64,000 bases of DNA. Source: Aeromicrobium panaciterrae (GTDB lineage: Bacteria > Actinomycetota > Actinomycetes > Propionibacteriales > Nocardioidaceae). Of this stretch, positions 52,488-60,881 are shown piece by piece; positions within the stretch are counted from its first letter, which is position 1; every line of letters starts with the position of its first letter. The position numbers were made by a program, and so were the translations under genes. The notes beneath the pieces were generated by a model, which ran no database searches, was not told the origin of the DNA, and saw only the letters and a program-made list of their open reading frames with translations. Location of the stretch: contig NZ_JAVDWH010000001.1 of the NCBI RefSeq assembly GCF_031457275.1, positions 62,001-126,000 of the forward strand. The letters run 5' to 3'.

Positions 52488-53999
52488 ATGTCTCGAATCA
52501 CGTGCCCCATCCTCCGTACGAAGGTCACGACCGCCGAGGAAGCCGTTCTCACCATCGGCCCGGCGGACAACGTCGGCTTCAGCGGCTTCACTGGTGCGGG
52601 ATATCCCAAGGTCGTCCCACGCGCACTGGCTGACCGCATCACCGAGGCACATCGCCGCGGGGACGAGTTCAAGATCGGACTCTGGACCGGCGCCTCAACA
52701 GCCCCTGACGCGGATGGTGTCCTCGCGGAGGCCCGCGCCGTCTCGACGCGACTGCCCTACAACAGCGACCCGACCATGCGCAGGCTCATCAACGCTGGCG
52801 AGGTCGACTATGTCGATGCGCACCTGAGCCACTCGGCACAACACATGTGGTTCGGCTTCTACGGCAACCTCGACGTCGCGGTCGTAGAGGTGACCGCAAT
52901 CCTCCCGGACGGAAAGCTCGTGCCCAGCACGTCGGTCGGCAACAACAAAACCTGGCTCGATCACGCCGATCGCGTCATCCTCGAGGTCAATCACTGGCAG
53001 CCGCGCGAGCTCGAGGGATTCCATGACATCTACTACGGCGCCGCACTGCCGCCTCATCGCCGACCCATCGAGCTGACCGAGCCGATGCAGAGGATCGGAG
53101 AGCCGTACCTTCGCATCGATCCCGCCAAAGTCGTCGCCGTCATCGAGACAGACCATCCTGACCGCAACGCGCCATTTGCTCCACCGGACGAGACCTCGGC
53201 GGCAATCGCCGCACACGTACTCGAGTTCCTGCGGCACGAGGTCGCGGCCGGTCGTATGCCGCCGTCGCTGCTGCCGATTCAGTCAGGTGTCGGCAACGTC
53301 GCCAACGCCGTGCTCGCAGGCCTCGACGGCAGCGAGTTCACCGATCTGGTCGCGTTCACCGAGGTCATCCAGGACGGGATGCTCGACCTTCTCGACAGCG
53401 GCACTCTGCGGGCAGCGTCGTCGACCTCGTTCGGCCTGTCTGACGAAGGTGTTCAGCGATTCATGTCCGACATTGACGCGTACAAGGGACGGATTCTGCT
53501 CCGCAGTGAAGAGATCTCCAATCACCCCGAGCTCGTACGACGCCTGGGCGTGATCGCCATGAACGGGATGATCGAGGCCGACATCTACGGCAACGTGAAC
53601 TCGACCCACATCATGGGCAGCGCCATCATGAACGGCATTGGTGGCAGCGGCGACTTCGCCCGCAACGCCTTCCTGAACTTCTTCCTTTCGCCGTCGACGG
53701 CCAAGCGCGGAGCCGTCTCCACCATCGTGCCGATGGTCAGCCACGTCGACCACACCGAGCACGACGTCAACATCATCGTCACCGAGCAAGGTCTCGCGGA
53801 CCTTCGCGGACTGTCGCCCCATGACCGTGCACAGCGGGTCATTGCCAACTGCGCCCATCCCAGGTTTCGCGACGCACTGCTCGACTACACGGAGCGCGCG
53901 TGGGCGGCCCATCCGCACGCCCGGCACACGCCACACCTGCTTGGTGAGGCGTTGAGCTGGCACGAGCGCTACCTGGAGACGGGCCAGATGGGGACCTAG
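52488..53999 (+). CDS. Acetyl-CoA hydrolase / succinyl-CoA:acetate CoA-transferase family protein
   Basis: 503 residues, the normal length of the Cat1/AarC class. The catalytic glutamate E292 lies in AFTEVIQDGMLDLL, and glycine-rich CoA-binding loops GFSGFTGAGYPKVVP and NGIGGSGDFARNAF are present. It could hydrolyse acetyl-CoA or move CoA between succinate, acetate and other short acids. It follows the FadE5-like dehydrogenase after a terminator and promoter gap, so co-regulation is not assured. Confidence 0.9.
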   Translation: MSRITCPILRTKVTTAEEAVLTIGPADNVGFSGFTGAGYPKVVPRALADRITEAHRRGDEFKIGLWTGASTAPDADGVLAEARAVSTRLPYNSDPTMRRLINAGEVDYVDAHLSHSAQHMWFGFYGNLDVAVVEVTAILPDGKLVPSTSVGNNKTWLDHADRVILEVNHWQPRELEGFHDIYYGAALPPHRRPIELTEPMQRIGEPYLRIDPAKVVAVIETDHPDRNAPFAPPDETSAAIAAHVLEFLRHEVAAGRMPPSLLPIQSGVGNVANAVLAGLDGSEFTDLVAFTEVIQDGMLDLLDSGTLRAASSTSFGLSDEGVQRFMSDIDAYKGRILLRSEEISNHPELVRRLGVIAMNGMIEADIYGNVNSTHIMGSAIMNGIGGSGDFARNAFLNFFLSPSTAKRGAVSTIVPMVSHVDHTEHDVNIIVTEQGLADLRGLSPHDRAQRVIANCAHPRFRDALLDYTERAWAAHPHARHTPHLLGEALSWHERYLETGQMGT

Positions 54000-54038
54000 G
54001 TCCCCGAGTCCCCTTGTCCTCTGTGGGAAAGTGACTCC

Positions 54039-54578
54039 GTGAAACCGACCAGCCCGCTTTGGTACCTGACGGCCTTCTTCATCGCCCTTGGCGGCGCCGT
54101 CATCTCGATCATCGTGGCGGCGGGTGCGTGGGATCCCGTACGTGAGGCATCCGTGACTCCCATCGGTGAACGCGTCGACGGGACCGGCAAGAGCATCGCG
54201 GTCTATACCGACATCGTTCAGGCCGATCGTGACGTCACGTGCCGCGCCACCGGGCCAGGCAAGAAGGTCACCCCGATCCCCGAAGCCAAGCTCGCCCTCA
54301 CGGTCGACGACGGCACCGATCAGTGGCACCTCATCGCGATGCTCAATGAGGGCAGCAAGGGCCAACTGATCACGTGCACGCCGAAGGATCGCCGAGTCGA
54401 CGATGCGACGTACACGTACGCCGCCGTGACTGGGTTCGCGTCGAAGGCCAACACGGCCAAGGGGATCTCAATCCTGACGACTGCGATCGGGATCGGACTT
54501 GCCGGCTACACGTTCTATACGCGCCGACAGCAGCGCAAGGGTCAGCCTGGCATCGTGCCTACTGACTCAACACCTTGA
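54039..54578 (+). CDS. Small membrane-anchored hypothetical protein
   Basis: 179 residues from a GTG. A hydrophobic helix near the N-terminus (PLWYLTAFFIALGGAVISIIVAAG) and another near the C-terminus (SILTTAIGIGLAGYTFY) flank an exported domain with a Cys pair (CRATGPG, ITCTPKD). The closing tail is basic. Family not recognised. It converges on the lipoprotein gene with a 20-base overlap. Confidence 0.65.
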   Translation: MKPTSPLWYLTAFFIALGGAVISIIVAAGAWDPVREASVTPIGERVDGTGKSIAVYTDIVQADRDVTCRATGPGKKVTPIPEAKLALTVDDGTDQWHLIAMLNEGSKGQLITCTPKDRRVDDATYTYAAVTGFASKANTAKGISILTTAIGIGLAGYTFYTRRQQRKGQPGIVPTDSTP

Positions 54579-54954
54579 CTGTGCCTCGTACGTCGGCGTC
54601 GAACTGGGCATAGGTCGCCTGCATTTTGAGCGAGCCCTTCTCGTAGAAGACTGACGCACTGGCCTCGTTGTACTTCGTGAACCCGATGGCCTTGAAGTAG
54701 TTCTCCCAGTAGAGCTTGGCGAGATCGACCGTCGAGTTGCGAACGGTGTACTGCGTGATGCCGGGCGCCATCTCCTCGACCTCGGCACCCGGCGGGAACA
54801 CGATGTCGGGCACGCCAGTCCCGGCGTCAGAGTCACCGCCTGTTGGCTCGCTGGTCTTGATCGTCGGGGAATCGCTGTCCCCGGAGCTGCCGTCAGACCC
54901 TCCACAAGCAGTGAGCACGAGCAGGGACGCGGCGACTGCCAGAAGTTTCCTCAT
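54559..54954 (-). CDS. Small exported lipoprotein
   Basis: 131 residues. Lipobox LLVLTACGGSDG with the lipidated cysteine at 17, followed by a Gly/Ser/Asp-rich linker. The mature part (about 48-131) has beta character with a central helix YWENYFKAIGF. No domain is recognised. Divergently placed before the SDR gene (57 bases). Confidence 0.75.
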   Translation of the reverse strand: MRKLLAVAASLLVLTACGGSDGSSGDSDSPTIKTSEPTGGDSDAGTGVPDIVFPPGAEVEEMAPGITQYTVRNSTVDLAKLYWENYFKAIGFTKYNEASASVFYEKGSLKMQATYAQFDADVRGTVKVLSQ

Positions 54955-55010
54955 CCTGCAATGTAGGAGTGCCGAGGTGCACCCGGCAAGACACCCGTAA
55001 GTTTCTCCCT

Positions 55011-55946
55011 ATGACCTGGAAAACCACTGACATCCCAGACCTGACGGGACGACGCGCCCTCATCACCGGCGTGACCGGCGGGCTGGGCGTCAACACCGCC
55101 ATCGAGCTCGCCCGTCACGGCGCCTCGCTCGTCGTTACCGCACGCGATGCCAAGAAGGCCGACGAGGCACTCGAGCACATCGAGAACGAAGCTCCGGGTT
55201 CCAACGTCGACGTGATCTCCCTGGACCTCGCCACCCTCGCGGACGTCAAGCGTGCTGCAGACGAAGTCTCAGCGGCGTACGAACACCTCGACATCCTGGT
55301 CAACAACGCCGGGATCATGTTCCCGCCCAAGCCATCAAAGACGGTCGACGGATACGAGCTGCAGATGGGCACCAACCATCTCGGGCACTTCGCCCTCACG
55401 GCTCACCTCTGGCCCCTGCTCGTGAAGTCCAAGGCCCGCATCGTCTCGGTGTCGTCCAACATGCACAAGGCAGCCGACGGAGTCGACCTGCGTACGTTCA
55501 CGCCTGAGGGCTCACCGCGTCGCTACAAGCGCACCCAGGCGTACGCCGAGTCGAAGGTCTCCAACCTATTGTTCGCGATCGAACTCGACCGTCGAGCAAA
55601 GGCGGCCGGCATCGACGTCGTGAGCGTTGGCGCTCACCCGGGGTACGCCTCGACCAACATCACCATGACTGGACCGTCTGTCGGCGGCAAATCGCTCCAG
55701 GCGATGGGCATGCACCAGGTCTCCAAGGTCATCGCCCAGTCGGCCGCCGCCGGAGCGTGGCCGCTGCTGATGGCCGCAACTGACCCTTCATTGACGGGCG
55801 GCGAGTACCTCGGCCCCGGCGGCCCGGGCCAGTGGCGCGGCCGCCCCAAGCTGGTCGGGACTTCACGTACAGCTCAGGATGCGGACCTCGCGAATGCCCT
55901 CTGGGCAGCGTCAGAAAGCGCCGCCGGAGTCGAATTCAGCGTCTGA
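55011..55946 (+). CDS. Short-chain dehydrogenase (retinol-dehydrogenase-like)
   Basis: 311 residues from the ATG at 55011. TGVTGGLG cofactor loop, NNAG, SVSSN and YAESK active site, with the longer C-terminal part of the retinol dehydrogenase/WW-oxidoreductase-like SDR subgroup (SVGAHPGYASTN). NADP preference is suggested by the arginine in VTARDAKKADEA. The substrate is unknown. The open frame extends upstream but contains no better start. Confidence 0.82.
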   Translation: MTWKTTDIPDLTGRRALITGVTGGLGVNTAIELARHGASLVVTARDAKKADEALEHIENEAPGSNVDVISLDLATLADVKRAADEVSAAYEHLDILVNNAGIMFPPKPSKTVDGYELQMGTNHLGHFALTAHLWPLLVKSKARIVSVSSNMHKAADGVDLRTFTPEGSPRRYKRTQAYAESKVSNLLFAIELDRRAKAAGIDVVSVGAHPGYASTNITMTGPSVGGKSLQAMGMHQVSKVIAQSAAAGAWPLLMAATDPSLTGGEYLGPGGPGQWRGRPKLVGTSRTAQDADLANALWAASESAAGVEFSV

Positions 55947-56014
55947 CCACAGGTAGTGGGATGGCCCACAAAAGGTGGGGTTCGACCGCAGGTTGACGTA
56001 ACGTCGAATGCCTG

Positions 56015-56491
56015 ATGATCCGAGAAATGACGCACAGCGACTTTGACAGCATCGTCCACCTCAACCAGAACGCCCTCGAAGGCGTCGGTCCACTCGACAA
56101 CGAGAGCCTGTCTCTCCTCGTCAAGATGGCCGACCAGGCCCTCGTCGCAGACCATGACGGCGACATCGCCGGCTTCGTGATCACCCTTCCACCGGGTGCG
56201 GAGTACGACTCGAGCCGCTATCGGTGGTTCGAAGACACCCTCGTCGACGACTACGTCTACCTGGACCGCATCGTCGTCTCAGACGAGCATCGCCGGGCGG
56301 GCGTCGCCTCCAGCCTGTACGAAGAGGTCGAAGGCGATCTGCCCATCGCCCTCGAGGTCTACGAGACCAATGACGTCTCGCTCGCCTTCCACGAGAGCCG
56401 TGGCTTCGAGGAGATCGGCGCACTGACCGATCACGGCAAGACCAACCTCATGCTGGTCCGTGAACCAGAAGTCGACGAGTCCGCCGCCTAG
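56015..56491 (+). CDS. GNAT-family acetyltransferase
   Basis: 158 residues. GNAT elements: IREMTHSDFDSIVHLNQ at the start, DRIVVSDEHRRAGVASSLYEEVE (acetyl-CoA loop RRAGVA) and LAFHESRGFEEIGALTDHGK at the end. The acetyl-CoA binding loop is well conserved. It is transcribed in the same direction as the downstream haloalkane dehalogenase, with 31 bases between. Confidence 0.82.
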   Translation: MIREMTHSDFDSIVHLNQNALEGVGPLDNESLSLLVKMADQALVADHDGDIAGFVITLPPGAEYDSSRYRWFEDTLVDDYVYLDRIVVSDEHRRAGVASSLYEEVEGDLPIALEVYETNDVSLAFHESRGFEEIGALTDHGKTNLMLVREPEVDESAA

Positions 56492-56522
56492 TACCTGTTG
56501 ACGGTCTCGGTCAGCAGGCCCC

Positions 56523-57416
56523 ATGCTCGGGCGCATGCTGCGTACCCCTGACGAGCGCTTCGTCGACCTCCCCGACTTCCCCTTCGCACCGCACTATCGG
56601 GAGTGGGAAGGGATGCGCCTGGCGCATCTCGACGAAGGGTCCGGCAGCACCATCGTGCTGCTGCACGGAGAGCCGACGTGGTCCTATCTGTGGCGCACGA
56701 CGATCCCGCCACTCGTCGAGGCTGGTTATCGCTGCATCGCCCCAGACTTGCCCGGGTTCGGTCGGTCCGACAAGCCTGCCGACGACTGGTACACGTACGA
56801 CCGGCTGACCGCCTCGGTTGTCGCACTCTTCGAAGAGCTCGACCTGACCGATGTGACCCTCGTGGTCCACGACTGGGGCGGGCCCATCGGCCTGAGGGTC
56901 GCCACCACCGAGATCCCCGAACGCATATCGCGGATCGTGATCATGGATTCCGGGCTGTTCACCGGCCACCAGAAGATGGGCAAGGACTGGCAGGCGTTCC
57001 GCAACTTCATCGATGCCGAGCCCGATATGCCGATCGGCTTCCTGGTCAACGGCGGCTGCGCAACTGAGTTGTCACCCGAGGTGATTGCTGCGTACGAGGC
57101 TCCGTTCCCGACCGTGGACCACAAGGGAGGTGCGCGGAGGCTTCCTGCGCTGATCCCTCAGACGCCCAACGACCCCGGTGCCACGGAGGGACGCGCTGCT
57201 GTCGAGGCACTCACGAAGGACACCCGTCCGATCCTGCTGCTCTGGGCCGACTCCGACCCAATCCTCCCGCTCGACCCCACGGGCCGAGCGATGGAGTCAA
57301 CGTTCCCGGTTTCCGAACCCCTTCGGGTCATCGCCGGCTCGAGTCACTTCGTTCCTGAGGACCAGGGACGGATTGTCGGCGATCACATCGTCGAGTGGTT
57401 GGGTCGCACGCTTTAG
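56523..57416 (+). CDS. Haloalkane dehalogenase
   Basis: 297 residues (an ATG four codons later is an equally good start). HLD subfamily I hallmarks: HGEPTWSYLWR oxyanion segment with E50, nucleophile D117 and halide-binding W118 in HDWGG, and catalytic H275 in SSHFVPEDQG. It hydrolyses carbon-halogen bonds of haloalkanes to alcohol and halide. Its last 120 bases overlap the antisense PAP2 gene. Confidence 0.9.
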   Translation: MLGRMLRTPDERFVDLPDFPFAPHYREWEGMRLAHLDEGSGSTIVLLHGEPTWSYLWRTTIPPLVEAGYRCIAPDLPGFGRSDKPADDWYTYDRLTASVVALFEELDLTDVTLVVHDWGGPIGLRVATTEIPERISRIVIMDSGLFTGHQKMGKDWQAFRNFIDAEPDMPIGFLVNGGCATELSPEVIAAYEAPFPTVDHKGGARRLPALIPQTPNDPGATEGRAAVEALTKDTRPILLLWADSDPILPLDPTGRAMESTFPVSEPLRVIAGSSHFVPEDQGRIVGDHIVEWLGRTL

Positions 57417-58205
57417 GTGTGCTTCCTCGTGGGCCGTCACCGGGCTGCGACGCTCCCAGGCGATGACCACACCGAACGCTGCCAAGACGATGATCCAGCC
57501 AACGACTGCGTCGAGGACCCAGTGGTTGCCGGTACCGATGATGACGATCGTCATCATCGCCGCATAGGCGAGTCCGAGTCCCTGCACAAACTTGGGAACG
57601 CCGGCACGGATGAGCACGAGCGCAACCCACAACGCCCATCCGGCGTGCAGTGACGGGAACGCCGCGAGCTCGTTGGTCATGCCTCCCAGGCCCTTGGGTG
57701 CTGAGGCGTCAGCTCCCCACCAGCCGGCATAGGAGTAGAAACTCATCACGTCGACGTACATGCCCTCGATCAGCCTCGGCGGCGCCGTGGGCATCACGAG
57801 GTAAAACATCAGGCCGATGATCGTGGCCAGGGCGAGTGAACGTCGAGCCGTGACGTATTCGCTTGCGCTGCGGCGATAGATCCAGATGAGTACGACGACC
57901 GTGACGATGTAATGCGTGGTGGCGTACCAGTAGCTGCCGAACACACCCAGCCAGTCGTACTGGACAAACTTGTCGTTGAGCCAGGATTCGCAGTCGATGC
58001 GCCAGGACTTCTCAAACGTGAGGATGTCGAGGGCGTGGCCTCGCGCCGGTGCGAAGTCATTGGAAGCCAGCAGCCGCGATGCGCTGTAGGCGACATAGAG
58101 CACTGCGAGGAAGGCGAACTCGATGGCTCCACGCTTGATCCGGTGGGCCGAGAAGACCCAGGAAAGAGGTGATTGGCGCGCAGAAGGCCGAGGTGATTCG
58201 CTCAT
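57297..58205 (-). CDS. PAP2-family membrane phosphatase / inositolphosphotransferase-like protein
   Basis: 302 residues with about six membrane helices. PAP2 motifs: FYLVMPTAPPRL, AAFPSLHAGWALWVA and GTGNHWVLDAVVGW hold the catalytic histidines and arginine equivalents. It probably dephosphorylates or transfers a phospholipid head group at the membrane, as in the AUR1/Ipt1-related actinobacterial family. The last 40 residues overlap the dehalogenase coding sequence antisense. GGAGGTG precedes the ATG. Confidence 0.85.
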   Translation of the reverse strand: MSESPRPSARQSPLSWVFSAHRIKRGAIEFAFLAVLYVAYSASRLLASNDFAPARGHALDILTFEKSWRIDCESWLNDKFVQYDWLGVFGSYWYATTHYIVTVVVLIWIYRRSASEYVTARRSLALATIIGLMFYLVMPTAPPRLIEGMYVDVMSFYSYAGWWGADASAPKGLGGMTNELAAFPSLHAGWALWVALVLIRAGVPKFVQGLGLAYAAMMTIVIIGTGNHWVLDAVVGWIIVLAAFGVVIAWERRSPVTAHEEAHLKRATQPLDDVIADNPSLVLRNEVTRAGDDPKGFGNRER

Positions 58206-58411
58206 GGCACCTCCAGCGTCTTGCGCAGAGGCGCCGGGAGTGTCGCCTCTTGGGATATCTTTTCGCCCCCGGATAACAGGGGCAACCAGAGATGCCCCTG
58301 ATTTCTTCCCTCAGACGCTACCTGCAATTGGCGACGTTTTTTGAAGATGTTCTTGACGATTTCACGGGCGAACGTCCAGCGATGAGATGGACCGAGGAGG
58401 TTTGGGCGCAT
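58202..58411 (-). CDS. Possible small upstream ORF coupled to PAP2
   Basis: 69-residue frame starting MRPNLLGPSHRWTF, with the basic helix REIVKNIFKKRRQLQ and a TGA that overlaps the PAP2 ATG (ATGA). AAGGTGG stands before its ATG. The second half covers two hairpins, so it may be a leader region rather than a gene. I cannot match it to a family; it is listed with low confidence because of the start/stop arrangement. Confidence 0.25.
   Translation of the reverse strand: MRPNLLGPSHRWTFAREIVKNIFKKRRQLQVASEGRNQGHLWLPLLSGGEKISQEATLPAPLRKTLEVP
58227..58300 (-). promoter_or_regulatory. Two hairpins in the PAP2 leader
   Basis: AGAGGCG/CGCCTCT (58227-58233 with 58244-58250) and CAGGGGC/GCCCCTG (58277-58283 with 58294-58300) are perfect seven-base stems in series, just before the PAP2 start on its transcript. 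They match no riboswitch class that I know. Confidence 0.4.
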
Positions 58412-58495
58412 TGTGGGCCACCTTCGAACCTCCTTGGAGTCGTTGTCTGGCCATCGTTGGCGTTGCCTTACCGCGCGTCTGTCTAGACTGCGGGA

Positions 58496-58798
58496 GTGAT
58501 CTTCCGACGGGTGGCTGAGGGGCGCCCCTATCCGGAACACGGGTTGAGTGCGGGCCAATGGGCCGAGATCGCACCGTCTCAGGTACGTCTCGACGACCTC
58601 ACCACCACCAAAACTCAGCTCGATCTGGAACATCTGCTCGACGATGACTCGACGTTCTTCGGCGACCTGTTCGCCCATGTGGTGAGCTTCGAGGGCGAGC
58701 TGTTCCTGGAGGACGGATTGCACCGCGCGCTCCGTGCGGCACTCCAGCAGCGCAATATGCTCCACGCCCGGGTTCACTCCATCGGCAAGACGACATGA
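58496..58798 (+). CDS. Conserved actinobacterial small protein, sometimes called VapB-type
   Basis: 100 residues from a GTG at 58496. The PYPEHGLSAGQWAEIAPSQVRLDDL and DLFAHVVSFEGELFLEDGLHRALRAALQQR segments are typical of a small actinobacterial family often labelled VapB antitoxin, although no toxin is adjacent. It overlaps the LytR_C gene start by four bases, which is the usual arrangement. Function unknown. Confidence 0.75.
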   Translation: MIFRRVAEGRPYPEHGLSAGQWAEIAPSQVRLDDLTTTKTQLDLEHLLDDDSTFFGDLFAHVVSFEGELFLEDGLHRALRAALQQRNMLHARVHSIGKTT

Positions 58799-59304
58799 CA
58801 CCACGCAACCTCACCCTCGTCGGCTCAGCCGTCGTCTTCGTGGTCGGGCTGATCGCAGGTTTCCAGATGCTGCTCGCCAAACCGCCCGAGCCCACAGTGG
58901 CGGCGACCTGCGAAGCGCGCACCGTCAAGGCGGGCGACAAGCTCACCAGCAACCTGATCACGGTGAACGTCTTCAATGCGAGCAAGAAGTCAGGACTCGC
59001 CAACCGCGTCAACATCAACCTTCAGCGCAATGGCTTCCTCGGCGGCGAGATCGGCAACAGCAACAGCGGCGCCAAACCTGCCCCAGTCACGATCCTCACG
59101 AATGACCCGAACGATCCACGGGTCGAGCTCGTCGCTGCTCAGTTCATGAACAACGTGGACTACTCAGTGCCCGACATCGCCGTAAAGGAAGGTGTCGTGA
59201 TCGTGATCGGCGACGGCTTCACGAAACTCAAGGGCAAGCCCGTACGCAGCATCGTCGCTTCGACAGACGTGACGACGTGCGTGCCTATCGTCGCGCTGCC
59301 CTAG
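58795..59304 (+). CDS. Membrane-anchored LytR_C domain protein
   Basis: 169 residues. A membrane helix (LVGSAVVFVVGLIAGFQML) precedes an exported LytR C-terminal domain with ITVNVFNASKKSGLANRVNINLQRNGF as the signature. In actinobacteria this domain occurs in envelope proteins linked to glycopolymer attachment. It is translationally coupled to the small upstream gene and ends on a CTAG shared with the CPA antiporter gene. Confidence 0.85.
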   Translation: MTPRNLTLVGSAVVFVVGLIAGFQMLLAKPPEPTVAATCEARTVKAGDKLTSNLITVNVFNASKKSGLANRVNINLQRNGFLGGEIGNSNSGAKPAPVTILTNDPNDPRVELVAAQFMNNVDYSVPDIAVKEGVVIVIGDGFTKLKGKPVRSIVASTDVTTCVPIVALP

Positions 59305-60791
59305 CTTTCGTCTTTGCCCCACCCGGCGAGACGGCCGTGACGGCCAACGTCACGTAGTCGCTTCTCGGTCCGCTCGCGCACTGTACGTGCGGCGACGATC
59401 AAGAGGTCGTCATGCACGGAGAGTCGATCAGTGCGGTGTGGCACGAACGTCTTGCCGTCGCGTACGACCAAGGACACCGAGGCACCGGTCGGCAGCCGCA
59501 GCTCGCCGATCTCGACGCCCGCCAGCTTCGAACCCCGCGGAACCCGGATCTGGAGAAGATCGGCCGATACGCGCTCCAACGGCGCGGCTTCGACCTCGAC
59601 GTCCCGCGCCTCATCTGAAAGCACGCCACACCAGGCCGCGAGTTGTGCGAGCGGCGCGGCCTGTAGCAGCGTGTAGGCCACCACGAATACGAAGACGATG
59701 TTGAACAAGTCATCCGCGCCCGGTACGCCAGCGGCGAGCGGGATCGTCGCCAGGACGATGGGGACGGCACCTCGAAGCCCAGCCCAGGCGATGAACGACT
59801 GCTCACGCCACGGCCGATCGAACACCACAGCACACACTGCGATCGACAGCGGGCGAGCGATGAACGTAATGAGTGCGCCCGCCGCCAGTCCGGTCCAGAC
59901 GTGCCACCACTCGAAGCTCCCCGGATCAGCGAGCAGCCCGAGCATGACAAACAGCCCGATCTGCGCCAGCCAGCCGATGCCCTCGACGAACGATTTCGTG
60001 GCCGTACGGTGAGGCAACTCCGTATTGCCGAGAACGAGCGCCGCGATGTAGACCGCCGCGAATCCGCTGGCATGCACCATCGCGGCCGACGCGTACGCGA
60101 GCACCGTGAACGCGAAGACGACCAAGGGATAGAGGCCCGACGCCGGCAGCGCGACTCGTCGCAACAGGCTGGCGCCCACGCGGCCGATGACCACACCGAA
60201 GATCGCGCCGACCACAAGCTCGAACACGATCAGGCCCGTGAACGCCCACGCACCCTTCTCGGCAAGGTCGCCGGCGCTGATCGCCACGACGAGTACGACG
60301 ATCGGCGCATCGTTCAGCCCCGACTCGACCTCAAGGGTGCCGGTCACCCGGTGCTTGAGCGGAACCGCTCGGAGGACCGAGAACACCGCAGCGGCGTCGG
60401 TCGGGGTCATGACCGCGGCCAGCAGGAACGCCAACTCCCAGTCGAGATCAAGTAGGTAGTGCGCCCCGAGACCGACGACGACGACGCTGATGGCCGATCC
60501 GAGCGTTGCAAGCAGCAGCCCGAATCCCATCGACGGACGGATGTGCTCCCATTTCGTCGACAAACCACCTTCGGCGAGGATCAGCACCAGCGCAGAGAAG
60601 CCCAGCACCAAGGCCAGGTCGGCATCGTCGAATGGGACCCCGAGACCGGCATTGCCGAGCAGCAGTCCCAACGCCAGATAGACGAGGAGTGAGGGAAGGC
60701 CGGCTGTGACGGAGAGTCGCACGGCCAGGATCGCCAGGATCAGGACGCCAGAGCCGATCAGCAGCAGCTGGTCGAGCTCGTGGACATCCAC
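59301..60791 (-). CDS. CPA-type K+(Na+)/H+ antiporter with C-terminal TrkA_C domain
   Basis: 496 residues from the GTG at 60791, chosen because AGGGAGG precedes it. About 12-13 membrane helices carry the conserved TPTDAAAVFSVL and LEVESGLNDAPIVVL segments of NhaP2/KefB-like exchangers; a soluble TrkA_C-like domain (about 410-480) follows the last helix. It exchanges K+ or Na+ for protons, likely gated by a nucleotide through the C-domain. Ends with CTAG shared with the LytR_C gene. Confidence 0.88.
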   Translation of the reverse strand: MDVHELDQLLLIGSGVLILAILAVRLSVTAGLPSLLVYLALGLLLGNAGLGVPFDDADLALVLGFSALVLILAEGGLSTKWEHIRPSMGFGLLLATLGSAISVVVVGLGAHYLLDLDWELAFLLAAVMTPTDAAAVFSVLRAVPLKHRVTGTLEVESGLNDAPIVVLVVAISAGDLAEKGAWAFTGLIVFELVVGAIFGVVIGRVGASLLRRVALPASGLYPLVVFAFTVLAYASAAMVHASGFAAVYIAALVLGNTELPHRTATKSFVEGIGWLAQIGLFVMLGLLADPGSFEWWHVWTGLAAGALITFIARPLSIAVCAVVFDRPWREQSFIAWAGLRGAVPIVLATIPLAAGVPGADDLFNIVFVFVVAYTLLQAAPLAQLAAWCGVLSDEARDVEVEAAPLERVSADLLQIRVPRGSKLAGVEIGELRLPTGASVSLVVRDGKTFVPHRTDRLSVHDDLLIVAARTVRERTEKRLRDVGRHGRLAGWGKDES

Positions 60792-60881
60792 GCGGGCCTC
60801 CCTGGACTCGACGGAACACGATTCTATCGGGCGACCGCGTGTGTCCCGACCAACGCTCAATCACCGCGTACGGTTGGCCCG

